From NCBI GenBank assembly GCA_027919835.1, contig JANVFP010000004.1, positions 806,001 through 870,000 of the forward strand: DNA of 64,000 nucleotides. The letters are read 5' to 3'. The DNA is from Lentinula raphanica (lineage: Eukaryota > Basidiomycota > Agaricomycetes > Agaricales > Omphalotaceae). Shown here one piece after another: positions 35,572-44,376 of this stretch. The translations under genes were made by a program, and so were the position numbers. How positions within the stretch are numbered: the stretch's first letter is position 1; each line of letters opens with the position of its first letter. The notes below the pieces were generated by a model. It did no database searches and was not told the DNA's origin. It was given only the letters and a program-made list of their open reading frames with translations.

Positions 35572-36807
35572 TCAATAATCATCAGGGGACCGTCCAGTGG
35601 AAGTGGCATCTACATCCATAGCATTTGGATCACGGGCAGGAGCAAATGGAATGGCGTGGAAAGCACTGGTGGAGTTAGGGACTCGAGAAGAGGTGGTGAT
35701 ACTCTGTCCTCTTTCTTTAGCATGCTCAATTTGACGATTGTCAATGCGCATGGCTTCCTGGATAAGACCATCCAAGGTACTAATGTTATCTTCATCAGTG
35801 TACACCAATCCATCCTTGACTCGGTTGGATAGATGCTGATAAAAACGATCTCGGAGGTCTGGGTCAGAATATCCAGTACGGCTTGCATGCTGTTTGAATG
35901 CTGCTGCATAGGCTGCAACTGTATTCTTTCCTTGCCATAACCCTTTAAGTGCTTCCTTAGCATCTACTACAGGGTTGACCGTTTCAAAGCGAGCTTTGAA
36001 AGCTTCCTTGAATAGATTCCAAGTGGGGTAAATGAAGGAAGCACCTGCTACATTGTTGTTGACGTTACTGATGTTTTCGGAGATTGGAGTGGCCCAGATA
36101 GCAGCATCTCCTTCGAGAAAGGAGATAGCAGATTTGATCCGTTCCTCGTTTCTGCCTCTGAGTGATGAGATCCCCTGGGACCAGAGTTCAAATGCTGCCA
36201 TGAAGCGTCGAGCATCATCACTCCGTTTCCCATCATAGGGCTGTGGTTTGCTAATACTTTTACTGGTGCCCATATTACTTGCAATGTCTGTAACTGTTGT
36301 CTGAAGTGCCTGCTGCTGTTGTGCAAGCTGGTGAATGATGTCTGCGATCTGTTGAATGCTTGCCATTGTAGAAGAATCAACTGGTTCGGGTTCTGTAGTA
36401 TCAGGTTGTTGAGTTTCAGGTATATTGTCGCTGTCTGAGTCTGATTCTGATTCTGATTCTGATTCTAATGGAGTGATGGAAGTAGGCACAAGCGCAGGGG
36501 ATGCTCTGGAACTAGGGTTGGATGATCGTCCAACTCTAAGGGGTATGGGGGATGGTGCAACAGGTGGTTCTGGGGGAATGTGTAAATAACGCTCTGAATC
36601 GTAATCAAGTTCGAGTGGAAATGTGTATCGATTGGGACAAGGATTTTCGTCACAGTGTTCCCAGCTGTCAGAGTCAGTCGACCAATGTACGTCACAGTGG
36701 TCAGTGGAGTCAAATGCGTGGGTGTAGTTGGAACAATCTGTGAAGGCTCCAAAGGTAGGCGTGATGACAGAGTAGGGTGGAGGATCGGATATGTCCGATT
36801 TCCACAC
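35572..36807 (-). CDS. Gypsy 2 Gag (capsid part)
   Basis: 411 codons. Acidic, Pro/Ser-rich N-terminus, a (SE)n/(SD)n tract, a short coiled coil (QQIADIIHQLAQQQQALQ), then the retrotransposon Gag capsid domain (PQPYDGKRSDDARRFM, ISFLEGDAAIWA, FKEAFKARFETVNP, LWQGKNTVAAYAAAFK, DRFYQHLSNRVKD). Ends at an in-frame TGA just before the zinc knuckle. Confidence 0.85.
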   Translation of the reverse strand: MWKSDISDPPPYSVITPTFGAFTDCSNYTHAFDSTDHCDVHWSTDSDSWEHCDENPCPNRYTFPLELDYDSERYLHIPPEPPVAPSPIPLRVGRSSNPSSRASPALVPTSITPLESESESESDSDSDNIPETQQPDTTEPEPVDSSTMASIQQIADIIHQLAQQQQALQTTVTDIASNMGTSKSISKPQPYDGKRSDDARRFMAAFELWSQGISSLRGRNEERIKSAISFLEGDAAIWATPISENISNVNNNVAGASFIYPTWNLFKEAFKARFETVNPVVDAKEALKGLWQGKNTVAAYAAAFKQHASRTGYSDPDLRDRFYQHLSNRVKDGLVYTDEDNISTLDGLIQEAMRIDNRQIEHAKERGQSITTSSRVPNSTSAFHAIPFAPARDPNAMDVDATSTGRSPDDY

Positions 36808-36862
36808 GCCTCGTAGGATCAGTTACAAGAGCTGATGGTACGAGTAAGCAATCTCGACCTAA

Positions 36863-37522
36863 TGTCCCGAAGGAGCTGGCACAGAAGGGTGACACGAGCA
36901 CGAGCACAAGCACGACCCTATACAGGGTAAGGGTGAGGTTGATCTCAGCAACAGTGAGGGCACGAAGGGCCAATCACTAGGGCTTCAGAAGGAAAAGACA
37001 AGCTAGTTCCCAATGACCAAGTTAGTATTATTGAGTGTGAGTAGGATACAAATACGAACCTAGTTCCCAATGACCAAGAGGTCGAGATAGGGAACCAGGA
37101 GTCTAACTACAGTGGTATTTATACTGGGGGAAACAATAAGTACCCAAAGTAGTAGAGACGAACAGCGTGAGTGAAGAAGATTGGAAAAGACAATAACGCG
37201 AGAATGTAAAAGGTGTAGTGCGAGAATGTAAAAGGTGAAGAGCGAATGAGAATGGTTGGAAAGATAAGGAGTAGTGACAGCGCGAGAGACAGATATGAAG
37301 AACAATAACACAAGTACCATAGTGCGAGAATGGAAGAAAGAATGATGACAGAACGCGAGAGGAGAATGATAAAGCATGAGAAGAGGATTGATAATGAAGC
37401 AGGAGGTATCATTGCTAATTGTAGTGAGTCATGAAGAACGATCAGGTGGTAGCAAGGACATATGATGCGAAAAGGAGTGCATGTGATAAGGAAAAATAAC
37501 ACACATGTCAGATGTCACGACA
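36863..37522 (-). repeat. 5' LTR of Gypsy 2
   Basis: 660 bp, partner of 30796-31455. Followed (minus strand) by TTAGGTCGAGATTGC in the primer-binding position; no standard tRNA 3' end recognised. Confidence 0.95.
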
Positions 37523-38587
37523 GTGGCTAAACCGCTGACCATATTGCTGCAAGATATTACTGAAACAGAATTTGAATTCACAGGAGAGGCGCACGAAGCC
37601 TTTGAGGAGCTCAAGCATAGGATATCACGAGCGCCTGTTCTTATAACCATCGATTATGGAGAAGCAAAGAAGATAGTGAGGAAGCCAAGGGCCTCGGACG
37701 AAGGGTTGGTAATAGTGGGGGTGGATGGATGTTACTCAGGTGCGGGATGGGGATTATATCAGGTGCGTGATCGCCTTAAACGTCCTGCGGGTTATGGATC
37801 GTGCACGTTCAACGAACGAGAACAAAACTATGGCCAACCAAAGTCAGAATTGTACAGCGTATTCAGGGCTTTCAAAGAGTTACGACATAGGATTTGGGGA
37901 ATCCTCTTTCGGCTGGACCACGACGCTATTTCGCTGGCGCAGATGTTGAAGACCCCGGACGATGTACCGAACGCGCTGGTTTTGCGATGGATAACATGGT
38001 GTAAGTTGTTTACTTTCGAGACTAACCATGTGCCGGCGGCGGCGCATAAGGTGGAAGACGGGCTGTCTAGACGACCAAAGGTGGAAGGCAAGGAAGTGGA
38101 GACGGAAGAGCAACAGGAAAAGTTTCTGGAGGGGTACATAGACAACATTGGATGGAGCAGGGAAAGCCGAAGACTACAAGATTCCGAAACGCTAGGATCG
38201 TCGTATGTCTGGGATCTCCTGGCCATTCGATTCACAGACAGGTTCGAAGACGGAATGAAAGCGTACAAGGACGTAGGGACTATCAAGCAGTCGGTGGCGG
38301 TCGACTTGACGGTCTTCGAGAGGAAATCGGAGGTAAAAGTTCCTATAAGTATAGAAGAGGAGAATTCGTTTTTCGATATAAATGCGCTAAGAGTGGTTAA
38401 ACAGACGGATTTACAGCCTTTCAGGGAATTCTATCCGCGAAAGGAGGTATGTTCGGAGTGGGCCAAGGGATTGTTGGGAGAGGAAAAGGTATCCATCGAA
38501 GTCAAGGTATACATGAATGGAAGTTTGGATGGAGGAGAGACCTATTTGACGGGGAGGAGCGGGAGAGGAACAAGAAACGGGAAGTAG
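37523..38587 (+). pseudogene. Gypsy 1 pol, middle part: RNase H
   Basis: Resumes the pol frame after Gypsy 2. RNase H-like: IVGVDGCYSGAGWGLYQV, CTFNEREQNYGQPKSELYSV, and the tail FETNHVPAAAHKVEDGLSRR. The frame leading into integrase changes between about 38460 and 38590. Confidence 0.82.
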
Positions 38588-39732
38588 ACGGGGAAGAATA
38601 TTGGAAAGAGATACGGCATTATCTCGAAACTGGTAAAGTACCTAAACGAATTGAGACTGATAAAGACAGGATAGCGTTCTTCAAGAGGACGAGACGTTTC
38701 TTCCTAAGAGAGGGTAAGATTTGGATGCTACCCAAGAAGGCGAGTGGTCAATTACCGAAGATGGTCGTGGAGTCTTTCGAGAAGCGGGGAGAAATTATGG
38801 CAAAAGCGCACAACGAGGTGGGTCATCGTGGACGAGATGCGACTTACAAGCATGTTTCAGAAAGATTTTATTGGCCCAACTTGTTCGACACGGTATCCTA
38901 CTTTGTGCGGTCGTGCATTGAGTGTCAAAAATTGGCTAGAAACGTTCCGCTAGTGCCGATGAATATTTCGTGGCAGACGTCTATCCTCAGGCATTTCAAC
39001 CTCGACAGTATTCATATGCCCGTAGGGGTAGGAGGTTTCAAGTATATCATTCATGCGATAGAGCCCAACATACTATGGCCCAAGGCCAAGGCTTTGAAGG
39101 TATTAACGGCCAGTGCCGTGGCTCAATTCATATACGAACATCTAATTTGTAGGTTTGGGTGCATCCCTGCGATCACCATGGATGCCGGACCAGAATTCCA
39201 AAAAGAGGTTAAAGAGCTACTAACTACGCAGTATAGGTGCATGATCGTGGTTTCTACGCCCTATCACCCTCAGGGAAACGGGGTCGTGGAACGATCACAC
39301 GTACCGCTCGTGGATGCAGTCGTTAAAGCGGCTGGAGATGCATTGGGAAGTTGGCCCACGTTGCTACCTACGGGATTGCTGGCAGTGCGAATCACAGCGT
39401 CCAGGGCAACGGGGTTTTCTCCTTATTTCCTGTTGTATGGGACTCATCCTGTTCTCTCTTTCGATGTAGAGGAGGTAACCTGGCAAATGTTGGACTGGGA
39501 CAAGGTGAGCTCTACCGTGGATTTGCTTACAATACGTATTTGGCAGTTGCAAAGAAGGGATGCGAAACTCCGACAGGCCTACGTGAAAATAAGAGCCTCG
39601 AGGCAACGAGCCATAGAAGATCAACTCAGAAGGCATGGGGGAAGGTATGATTTTCACGAGTACGAAGAGGGCATGTACGTATGGTTACGGGAGTCGCAAC
39701 TCGAGACTCTGCAGGGTAACAAAGGGGATTGA
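38449..39732 (+). CDS. Gypsy 1 integrase
   Basis: Zinc-binding HNEVGH...CIECQK, then the D,D,E core: FNLDSIHMP, TMDAGPEFQKE, and the Glu in HPQGNGVVERSH. Ends at TGA 39730-39732; the same frame continues with SGPYIIHEK... to 40068, typical for the integrase C-terminal region, so the TGA looks like a nonsense change (CGA to TGA at a CpG). Confidence 0.88.
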   Translation: MFGVGQGIVGRGKGIHRSQGIHEWKFGWRRDLFDGEERERNKKREVDGEEYWKEIRHYLETGKVPKRIETDKDRIAFFKRTRRFFLREGKIWMLPKKASGQLPKMVVESFEKRGEIMAKAHNEVGHRGRDATYKHVSERFYWPNLFDTVSYFVRSCIECQKLARNVPLVPMNISWQTSILRHFNLDSIHMPVGVGGFKYIIHAIEPNILWPKAKALKVLTASAVAQFIYEHLICRFGCIPAITMDAGPEFQKEVKELLTTQYRCMIVVSTPYHPQGNGVVERSHVPLVDAVVKAAGDALGSWPTLLPTGLLAVRITASRATGFSPYFLLYGTHPVLSFDVEEVTWQMLDWDKVSSTVDLLTIRIWQLQRRDAKLRQAYVKIRASRQRAIEDQLRRHGGRYDFHEYEEGMYVWLRESQLETLQGNKGD

Positions 39733-40068
39733 ACTTATTCGGGACCCTATATCATCCACGAAAAGACGGAGAACGGGGCCTTCATTCTTCGCGAGTTGGA
39801 TGGAACGATCATGAAGGGCCACGCCAATGCTCAACGTCTACGGTTGTTCATTTTCAGACCAGATAACCAGACTTTGCGTTCGCGGATACCTACAAGACCC
39901 AAGACTCGACAACCAAACGTGACGGCGGGAACCCTGGAATATCCTTATACGATGAGTGCGGCTCAATCTGTGATTTCTTTTCACCAGTCTTGCCTAGCAC
40001 GCGAAGAGGATCAATCCAGAGGCGACGATCAACTCTATCGAGTTTTTCCTCTGTCGCTTCAGTCCTGA
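39733..40068 (+). pseudogene. Gypsy 1 Pol C-terminal tail after TGA
   Basis: In the integrase frame: TYSGPYIIHEKTENGAFIL, then ELDG and NAQRLRLF, the integrase C-terminal beta-barrel pattern. Ends at 40068. Confidence 0.7.
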
Positions 40069-40093
40069 AGGGATGAACGCGAAGTAGAGAATA

Positions 40094-41293
40094 TTGAAGA
40101 TCAAGGACTTCGTGGAAGTTTTCTTTTTCTTAATTCTTTTCTATTCGGACTGGACTGTTATATATATATATGTGCTTTTAATCGATCTTTTCGTTTCTTA
40201 CCCCTTCCTTTGTTTGCATTTTCAAACTTTTCGCGTTATGCCCATTTCTTCGCCTCTTGAAGCAACTTTGGAGCAGATTTTTGCTGTTTTAATTGGACTT
40301 ATCACTCTTAGAGACAATAGAAAAGCAGGGAGACCGGCGAGGAGGGTAACGTTGGAGGAGGTCAAGGTATTGGAATACTTCGTGCATGTCCGGTGGGACG
40401 AGCATGGTTTGGACAAACTCGAGCGAATACGACGGGCGTGGGCTCTCGCGGAGGAATACCAGAATCGAGTGGCGATATTGAGAAGGAGATTGACGATTTT
40501 GGGACATATTGGGAAGGTCGACAAGGACACCTACGTACCCTTCGAGTTTCTGCAACACACGAAGGAGAAATGGGTGGGGCCGTATGCTTCGAACTGGTCT
40601 CTTCGGATAATAACGCCATCGCCGGCATCGCAACTGAACTGGAACCATCCGTTTGATTTCGACGACTATGTTAATTTCAATCTACTGACCGAACCGCTTT
40701 CAGATATCATACACCGCGTGGCTTGGACGCCGTCCGGGCGGCCCAATTGTTACTTTACGAGGGTGCCCATCGATTCGACGAAACGACGAGACTTCACTGT
40801 CCGTTTCCTGTACGAAGAAGAAGATTTTGTTTTGATGGGGGGGGAACGTTGGCCAGTTCTCATCTATCATGTCATCTTTCGCCGGGACATCGACTTTGCC
40901 CTGGATCGACTCGAATACCAGTCGCATCTATCCTCTATGAACCGAAAGGGGAACGGACCGGAAACGACGCTTTTCAGCTTCGACTGGAACCGGAACCTAG
41001 TCGAAAGCAAGATACACCATCGTTTTTATCAGCATTGGAATGGGGAGAAGGAATGGGTGATGAGGGAGAGAGGATCGGGGAGGTTCGTGAGGGGTCGGAG
41101 GAACGCGATCGAAGAGGAGTGCTTCAAACTCTGGATGGCTCGAACTGAAGACATTCACCCCGCTTGGCAGGGATCTATGAAGCACTTCGAGGAGGCGATC
41201 AATGCTGAGACAGATGAAGAGTGGCAAATCGACTATGAGGATCGGATCCGTCATGCGTACGAATACTGGCCCAGGTTCATTATTGGAACCTAA
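40094..41293 (+). CDS. Extra 3' ORF of Gypsy 1, unknown function
   Basis: Open for 399 codons between pol and the 3' LTR. The probable start is ATG 40238 (MPISSPLEATLEQIF, 352 aa); the hydrophobic residues before it read through AT-rich sequence. The protein is Trp/Arg/Glu-rich (HVRWDEHGLDKLERIRRAW, LNWNHPFDFDDYVNF, YEYWPRFIIGT), no membrane span after 40238, no Cys/His cluster. It is in the position of env-like ORFs but does not look like an envelope protein. Intact although gag-pol is broken. No family recognised. Confidence 0.7.
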   Translation: MKIKDFVEVFFFLILFYSDWTVIYIYVLLIDLFVSYPFLCLHFQTFRVMPISSPLEATLEQIFAVLIGLITLRDNRKAGRPARRVTLEEVKVLEYFVHVRWDEHGLDKLERIRRAWALAEEYQNRVAILRRRLTILGHIGKVDKDTYVPFEFLQHTKEKWVGPYASNWSLRIITPSPASQLNWNHPFDFDDYVNFNLLTEPLSDIIHRVAWTPSGRPNCYFTRVPIDSTKRRDFTVRFLYEEEDFVLMGGERWPVLIYHVIFRRDIDFALDRLEYQSHLSSMNRKGNGPETTLFSFDWNRNLVESKIHHRFYQHWNGEKEWVMRERGSGRFVRGRRNAIEEECFKLWMARTEDIHPAWQGSMKHFEEAINAETDEEWQIDYEDRIRHAYEYWPRFIIGT

Positions 41294-41467
41294 GAAGTGA
41301 GGGGAGGGCAGAGGTTGCCGAAGTTCTTGCTGGGCAGATGGGTTTTTGTTTCTTTCTTTCTTTTCTTTCAGTTTAATTCCTGGGACAATTTCTTTCGTTG
41401 TTTTATCATTCTTTTAGAACCTCTTTCTGCTACAGACCCCGAGGTCGGTGTCATCAGTTGCGGCCTC

Positions 41468-42123
41468 TGTAGCCGGGTCTTCTGACCGACGCGTTGATTC
41501 GGTCAATCTTTCCTTTACGAGCGTGGGTCGATGGACGTCGATAAACGTGGGACGACATCGGACAGATGGACAAGGTGTGGGATATTTGGGGTCTGGGACA
41601 CTACTCGAACTTTTGCCTTCTGCTTTCTTACTTATAGGACTGACCCGAGGAGGGAGCTGAACATTCGGTCCGTCACCAGAGCCTCTGCCTTGGGAAAGCA
41701 GGTGAAGCTTGAGCAACTTCGTGGCTCTGGGGGAACGCGTCAAACGGTAACCCGACGCGAGGCTCACTCCAAGAGGAAGTCACTGCAATGCTTCTTTCGA
41801 CGATCATTAAAATTACTGGACACTTACTTCTTTTTACGGTTTCAGACAAGGACTATATGTAGACCCGTGTGGGTTCGCAAATGTATCTTTCTCTTTCTGC
41901 CCCAACCTCTGGACTTTAAGACCTAAGATCAAGAAAGGTTCGAAGTAACCTCAAGGATAAAGAACCAAGCGCAGTCTCGGACTAGGATAGCAAGCGCAGT
42001 CTCCGACATCGATAAGTGAGCCTTTAAAGTTATCTTACTGAACTTCTCTACAGCGTTACAGCGAATTATCGCTCTCGACTCAGCCACCTCTGTTCCATAA
42101 GTGGAACAACTCATTCGTCTTCA
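41468..42123 (+). repeat. 3' LTR of Gypsy 1
   Basis: 656 bp; partner of 25396-26647. Shows the empty site of the CACTA-like MITE at about 41562. Upstream of it I do not see a clear polypurine tract in the usual place. Confidence 0.95.
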
Positions 42124-42127
42124 GTAC

Positions 42128-42522
42128 TATTTCACTTCCATGACGGTCAATTCAATGCTTCCGGTGGCGGTCTTGCTAAAACACGCTTCTCTTCCTATCC
42201 GATTCCTTCATCCTCAGACCAAAAACCCGCGGTTTTCTCATTGGGAGGGAAGACAAGTCGGCCTGCGTCTTGCTGCCTTGGATGCGGGAAACGAGGACAT
42301 CGAACTGACTCTCACTCAGTTGACCATGATGGGGAGTTCATCTGGGCCCTTTGGATCCATGATCAGTTATGCTCGCCAGAACATGGTCATAATCGAGTAT
42401 GCATGGGGTGGAACATATATGGAAGGTGTGGTTCTGGATGTGACTTGGAGCATGTCTGCTCCCTCTGCGGTTTCGATTCCCATCACGCTTTTGCTTGGGT
42501 TTGTGTCTCAGAGCCCGTCTGA
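42128..42522 (+). pseudogene. Gag-like ORF of the outer element, C-terminal zinc-finger part
   Basis: Continues the frame of 24399-25395. Cys/His-rich: CLGCGKRGHRTDSH, then CSPEHGHNRVC, then GWNIYGRCGSGCDLEHVCSL followed by CG..SHH. This CCCH-plus-knuckle arrangement resembles gag-like proteins of agaricomycete YR retroelements. Ends at TGA 42520-42522. Confidence 0.75.
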
Positions 42523-42662
42523 GAAGCTTTTGTCGTGCTCTTAATTCTTTTCTTGCTCCGCACCAAAGTGAGCGTTCTTTTCCAGACACTTTGTTATTGA
42601 CTTTATATCCCCTACCTCATATCCTTGCTTTTTCATATCGGGTCTTTATGGGTCCCGATGTA

Positions 42663-42960
42663 TCCTACTCGAAGGGCTCACAGTCTTTATTGGACTAGTC
42701 ATACTTTGGAAGTTGGGTCTTTATTGGACCCAGCCTGTTTCGGTCCTTATTGGACCTATTCCTTTGGTCTTTAGTGGACCTGTTTCTTCAGTCTCTGCTG
42801 GACTTGTATCCTCGGTCTTTATTGGACCTGTTTCTTCGGTTTTTATTGGACCTGTTTCCTCGGTCTTTATTGGGCCAGATATTTGGTTTTATTGAGCCAT
42901 GTCTTATTATTTCTCGGTCTCTATTGGACCATTTTATATTTCTGGTCTTTACTGACCATG
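42663..42960 (+). repeat. Degenerate tandem repeat, core GGTCTTTATTGGACC
   Basis: About ten copies at roughly 20-30 nt spacing of a unit like GGTCTTTATTGGACCTGTTT. Each core has inverted ends GGTC...GACC. Lies in the 3' untranslated part of the outer element. Confidence 0.75.
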
Positions 42961-43231
42961 TCATTCTATTTCTACTTCATGGATGGTTATTGATCCCTTT
43001 CTATGTCCTACACTGTTATCAAGATTCCATGGCTATTGGAATATCTGAACTCACTTCCCCTTTCAGATTATTAATGAGCAGTGAGCACTCCGGTGTGCAT
43101 ACTGCTTAGAACATTCTGTACATAGATAGACTGTATTTTTCGGACCAAGATGGCTGTTGTCAGGCCCTCAGGATTAACTTTCATTGTAGTTGTTTATTCC
43201 GACTGTGCTTATTACTATGATTGTACCCATA

Positions 43232-43458
43232 ACATCAGGAAAATCACACCTGTCTCTAGAGACTCCAGGGACACCCCCCAAATCCTAGAGAGATTTTATC
43301 TCTTTCAGCTCTCTCAGAGAAATTTTGACACCCTCAGAGATTTTCAAAGATGCCCAGAGATGCCCAGAGACTCTAAAGCACTTTTATTACTCTGAGGCTG
43401 CTTAGGATTTGGGGGGTGTCCCTGGAGTCTCTAGAGACAGGGTGATTTTGCTGATGAA
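43232..43458. mobile_element. Small MITE, about 227 bp
   Basis: Inverted ends: CATCAG[G/C]AAAATCAC, then CTGTCTCTAGAGACTCC and AGGGACACCCCCCAAATCCTA (left to about 43294; inverted right about 43405-43458). Related to the ends of 49611-50757. Inserted in the outer element before B1. Confidence 0.75.
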
Positions 43459-43567
43459 CTTTGCCCTCGACTCTATTTGGGAGGGTATCACTGGATGATA
43501 AGTACCCGCGGAGGAGCCTCGGGCTCTGTTTGGGGTGCGCTGGGCCACTCATCATCCCGGGTGGGTT

Positions 43568-43658
43568 GCGCGGGGCCAAGCCCCAGGCAAACTCACTCAT
43601 ATTCTCTTACTACTCATAATATACGGTCTGGACTTGAATAGCCAAACACCTATCTTAT
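43568..43658 (+). repeat. Split direct repeat B1
   Basis: 91 bp, GCGCGGGGCCAAGCCCC ... CACCTATCTTAT; copy of B2 with a few substitutions. Abuts A2. Confidence 0.85.
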
Positions 43659-43812
43659 TCCGAGAGAAGTTTGCGAAGCAGGCTTCTCATAGGATAAGAT
43701 AGTAAGGCGATAAGAGGCCGGCATGGGCGCCGGCAGAGTTTCTCGCTGCCGAGAGTTTGGCGCCCATCCTTTCTTATTTCCTGCCTCTCATCGTCGCGCT
43801 CTTCTTCGTCGG
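43658..43812 (+). repeat. Split direct repeat A2
   Basis: 155-bp copy of A1 (24206-24360); one substitution noticed (TTTCTTGC / TTTCTCGC). Confidence 0.85.
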
Positions 43813-43884
43813 GCCCTCCCACCCACCCAATTTACAGCCTGATCAGGCTCCAGGCTTGCTTCTCCGCGCATTTGTTGCCCACCC

Positions 43885-43975
43885 GCGCGGGGCCAAGCCC
43901 CAGGCAAACTCACTCATATTCTCTTACTACTCATAATATATGGTCTGGACTCGAATAGCCGAACACCTATCTTAT
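43885..43975 (+). repeat. Split direct repeat B2 (right end of outer element)
   Basis: 91-bp copy of B1 ending CACCTATCTTAT, then flanking CGAGTAAAAG. Confidence 0.85.
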
Positions 43976-44260
43976 CGAGTAAAAGTCATAGTAAAAAGGT
44001 CAAGGTCGAAGCAGCTTGCATATAGATACGGAATGCAAATCTTTGCAGGTAGATTAGAGACGAAAGAGCAAAAGGATGCAGTAAAGAGTACAACAATGGC
44101 TGTGCTCGATGAGCAATCGACTTGGATATAAAAGGATAGTTTCAATATAAAAGGAAGTGGCAGGCATTTTGAATCGAGGTCCAGGGTACACGTCGTGTTT
44201 TTTAGCAGACTCTAAAATATAGCAAGCTTGTCTTGCGAGAGTCTGCCTAGGGGAGACTAA

Positions 44261-44279
44261 TCTTTTGCTGGTCAAAAGA
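44261..44279 (+). promoter_or_regulatory. Dyad upstream of secreted-family copy 3
   Basis: TCTTTTG-CTGGT-CAAAAGA then ACCG, 97 nt before the ATG at 44377. Two TATA-like ATATAAAAG words lie at about 44125 and 44149. Confidence 0.6.
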
Positions 44280-44376
44280 ACCGCCGCTTTAGTACTCGAC
44301 ACGCCCTCGGTTTTCATTGTTCACCATTCACCAATCAACCTCTAGCACTTCCTCTTCTACACTGTCACTGATCAGG

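Larger units (their letters stand above)
30796..37522 (-). mobile_element. Ty3/Gypsy chromovirus retrotransposon 2
   Basis: 6727 bp. LTRs 30796-31455 and 36863-37522 (660 bp each), nearly identical (one difference noticed, A/G at a CpG in AATAC[A/G]AACC). Perfect 5-bp TSD GTGGC (30791-30795, 37523-37527). On the minus strand: gag, zinc knuckle, protease, RT-RNase H-integrase-chromodomain. A polypurine tract (AGGAGGGGGG) lies next to its 3' LTR at about 31459-31468. Inserted in pol of Gypsy 1. Confidence 0.97.
25396..42123 (+). mobile_element. Ty3/Gypsy retrotransposon 1
   Basis: LTR 25396-26647 (656 bp once the MITE is removed) and LTR 41468-42123 (656 bp), TG...CA ends, flanked by GTAC (25392-25395 and 42124-42127). 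Internal order: gag-protease, RT, RNase H, integrase, then an extra 3' ORF. It contains Gypsy 2 inside pol (30796-37522) and a CACTA-like MITE inside its 5' LTR. Defects: interrupted pol, a frame change near 38.5 kb and an in-frame TGA at 39730-39732. Confidence 0.95.
24206..43975 (+). mobile_element. Ngaro-like element with split direct repeats, interrupted by nested Gypsy elements
   Basis: Terminal layout is A1 ... B1-A2-B2: A1 24206-24360 and A2 43658-43812 (155 bp each, one mismatch noticed), B1 43568-43658 and B2 43885-43975 (91 bp each). This arrangement is characteristic of Ngaro-type tyrosine-recombinase retroelements and not of LTR elements. Without the 16.7-kb insertion the element is about 3 kb and carries one gag-like ORF (about 463 codons). 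No reverse transcriptase or tyrosine recombinase of its own is visible, so it looks non-autonomous. No target duplication recognised, as expected for recombinase insertion. Confidence 0.65.

Noticed and set aside
40094..40237. Hydrophobic N-terminus of the extra Gypsy 1 ORF as a signal or membrane anchor
   Set aside because: It reads through a TATATATA tract and poly-T-rich sequence; the ATG at 40238 is a better start.
24206..43812. A1 and A2 as LTRs of a simple LTR element
   Set aside because: The A repeats lack TG...CA ends and a target duplication, and the B1-A2-B2 order is not explained by LTRs.
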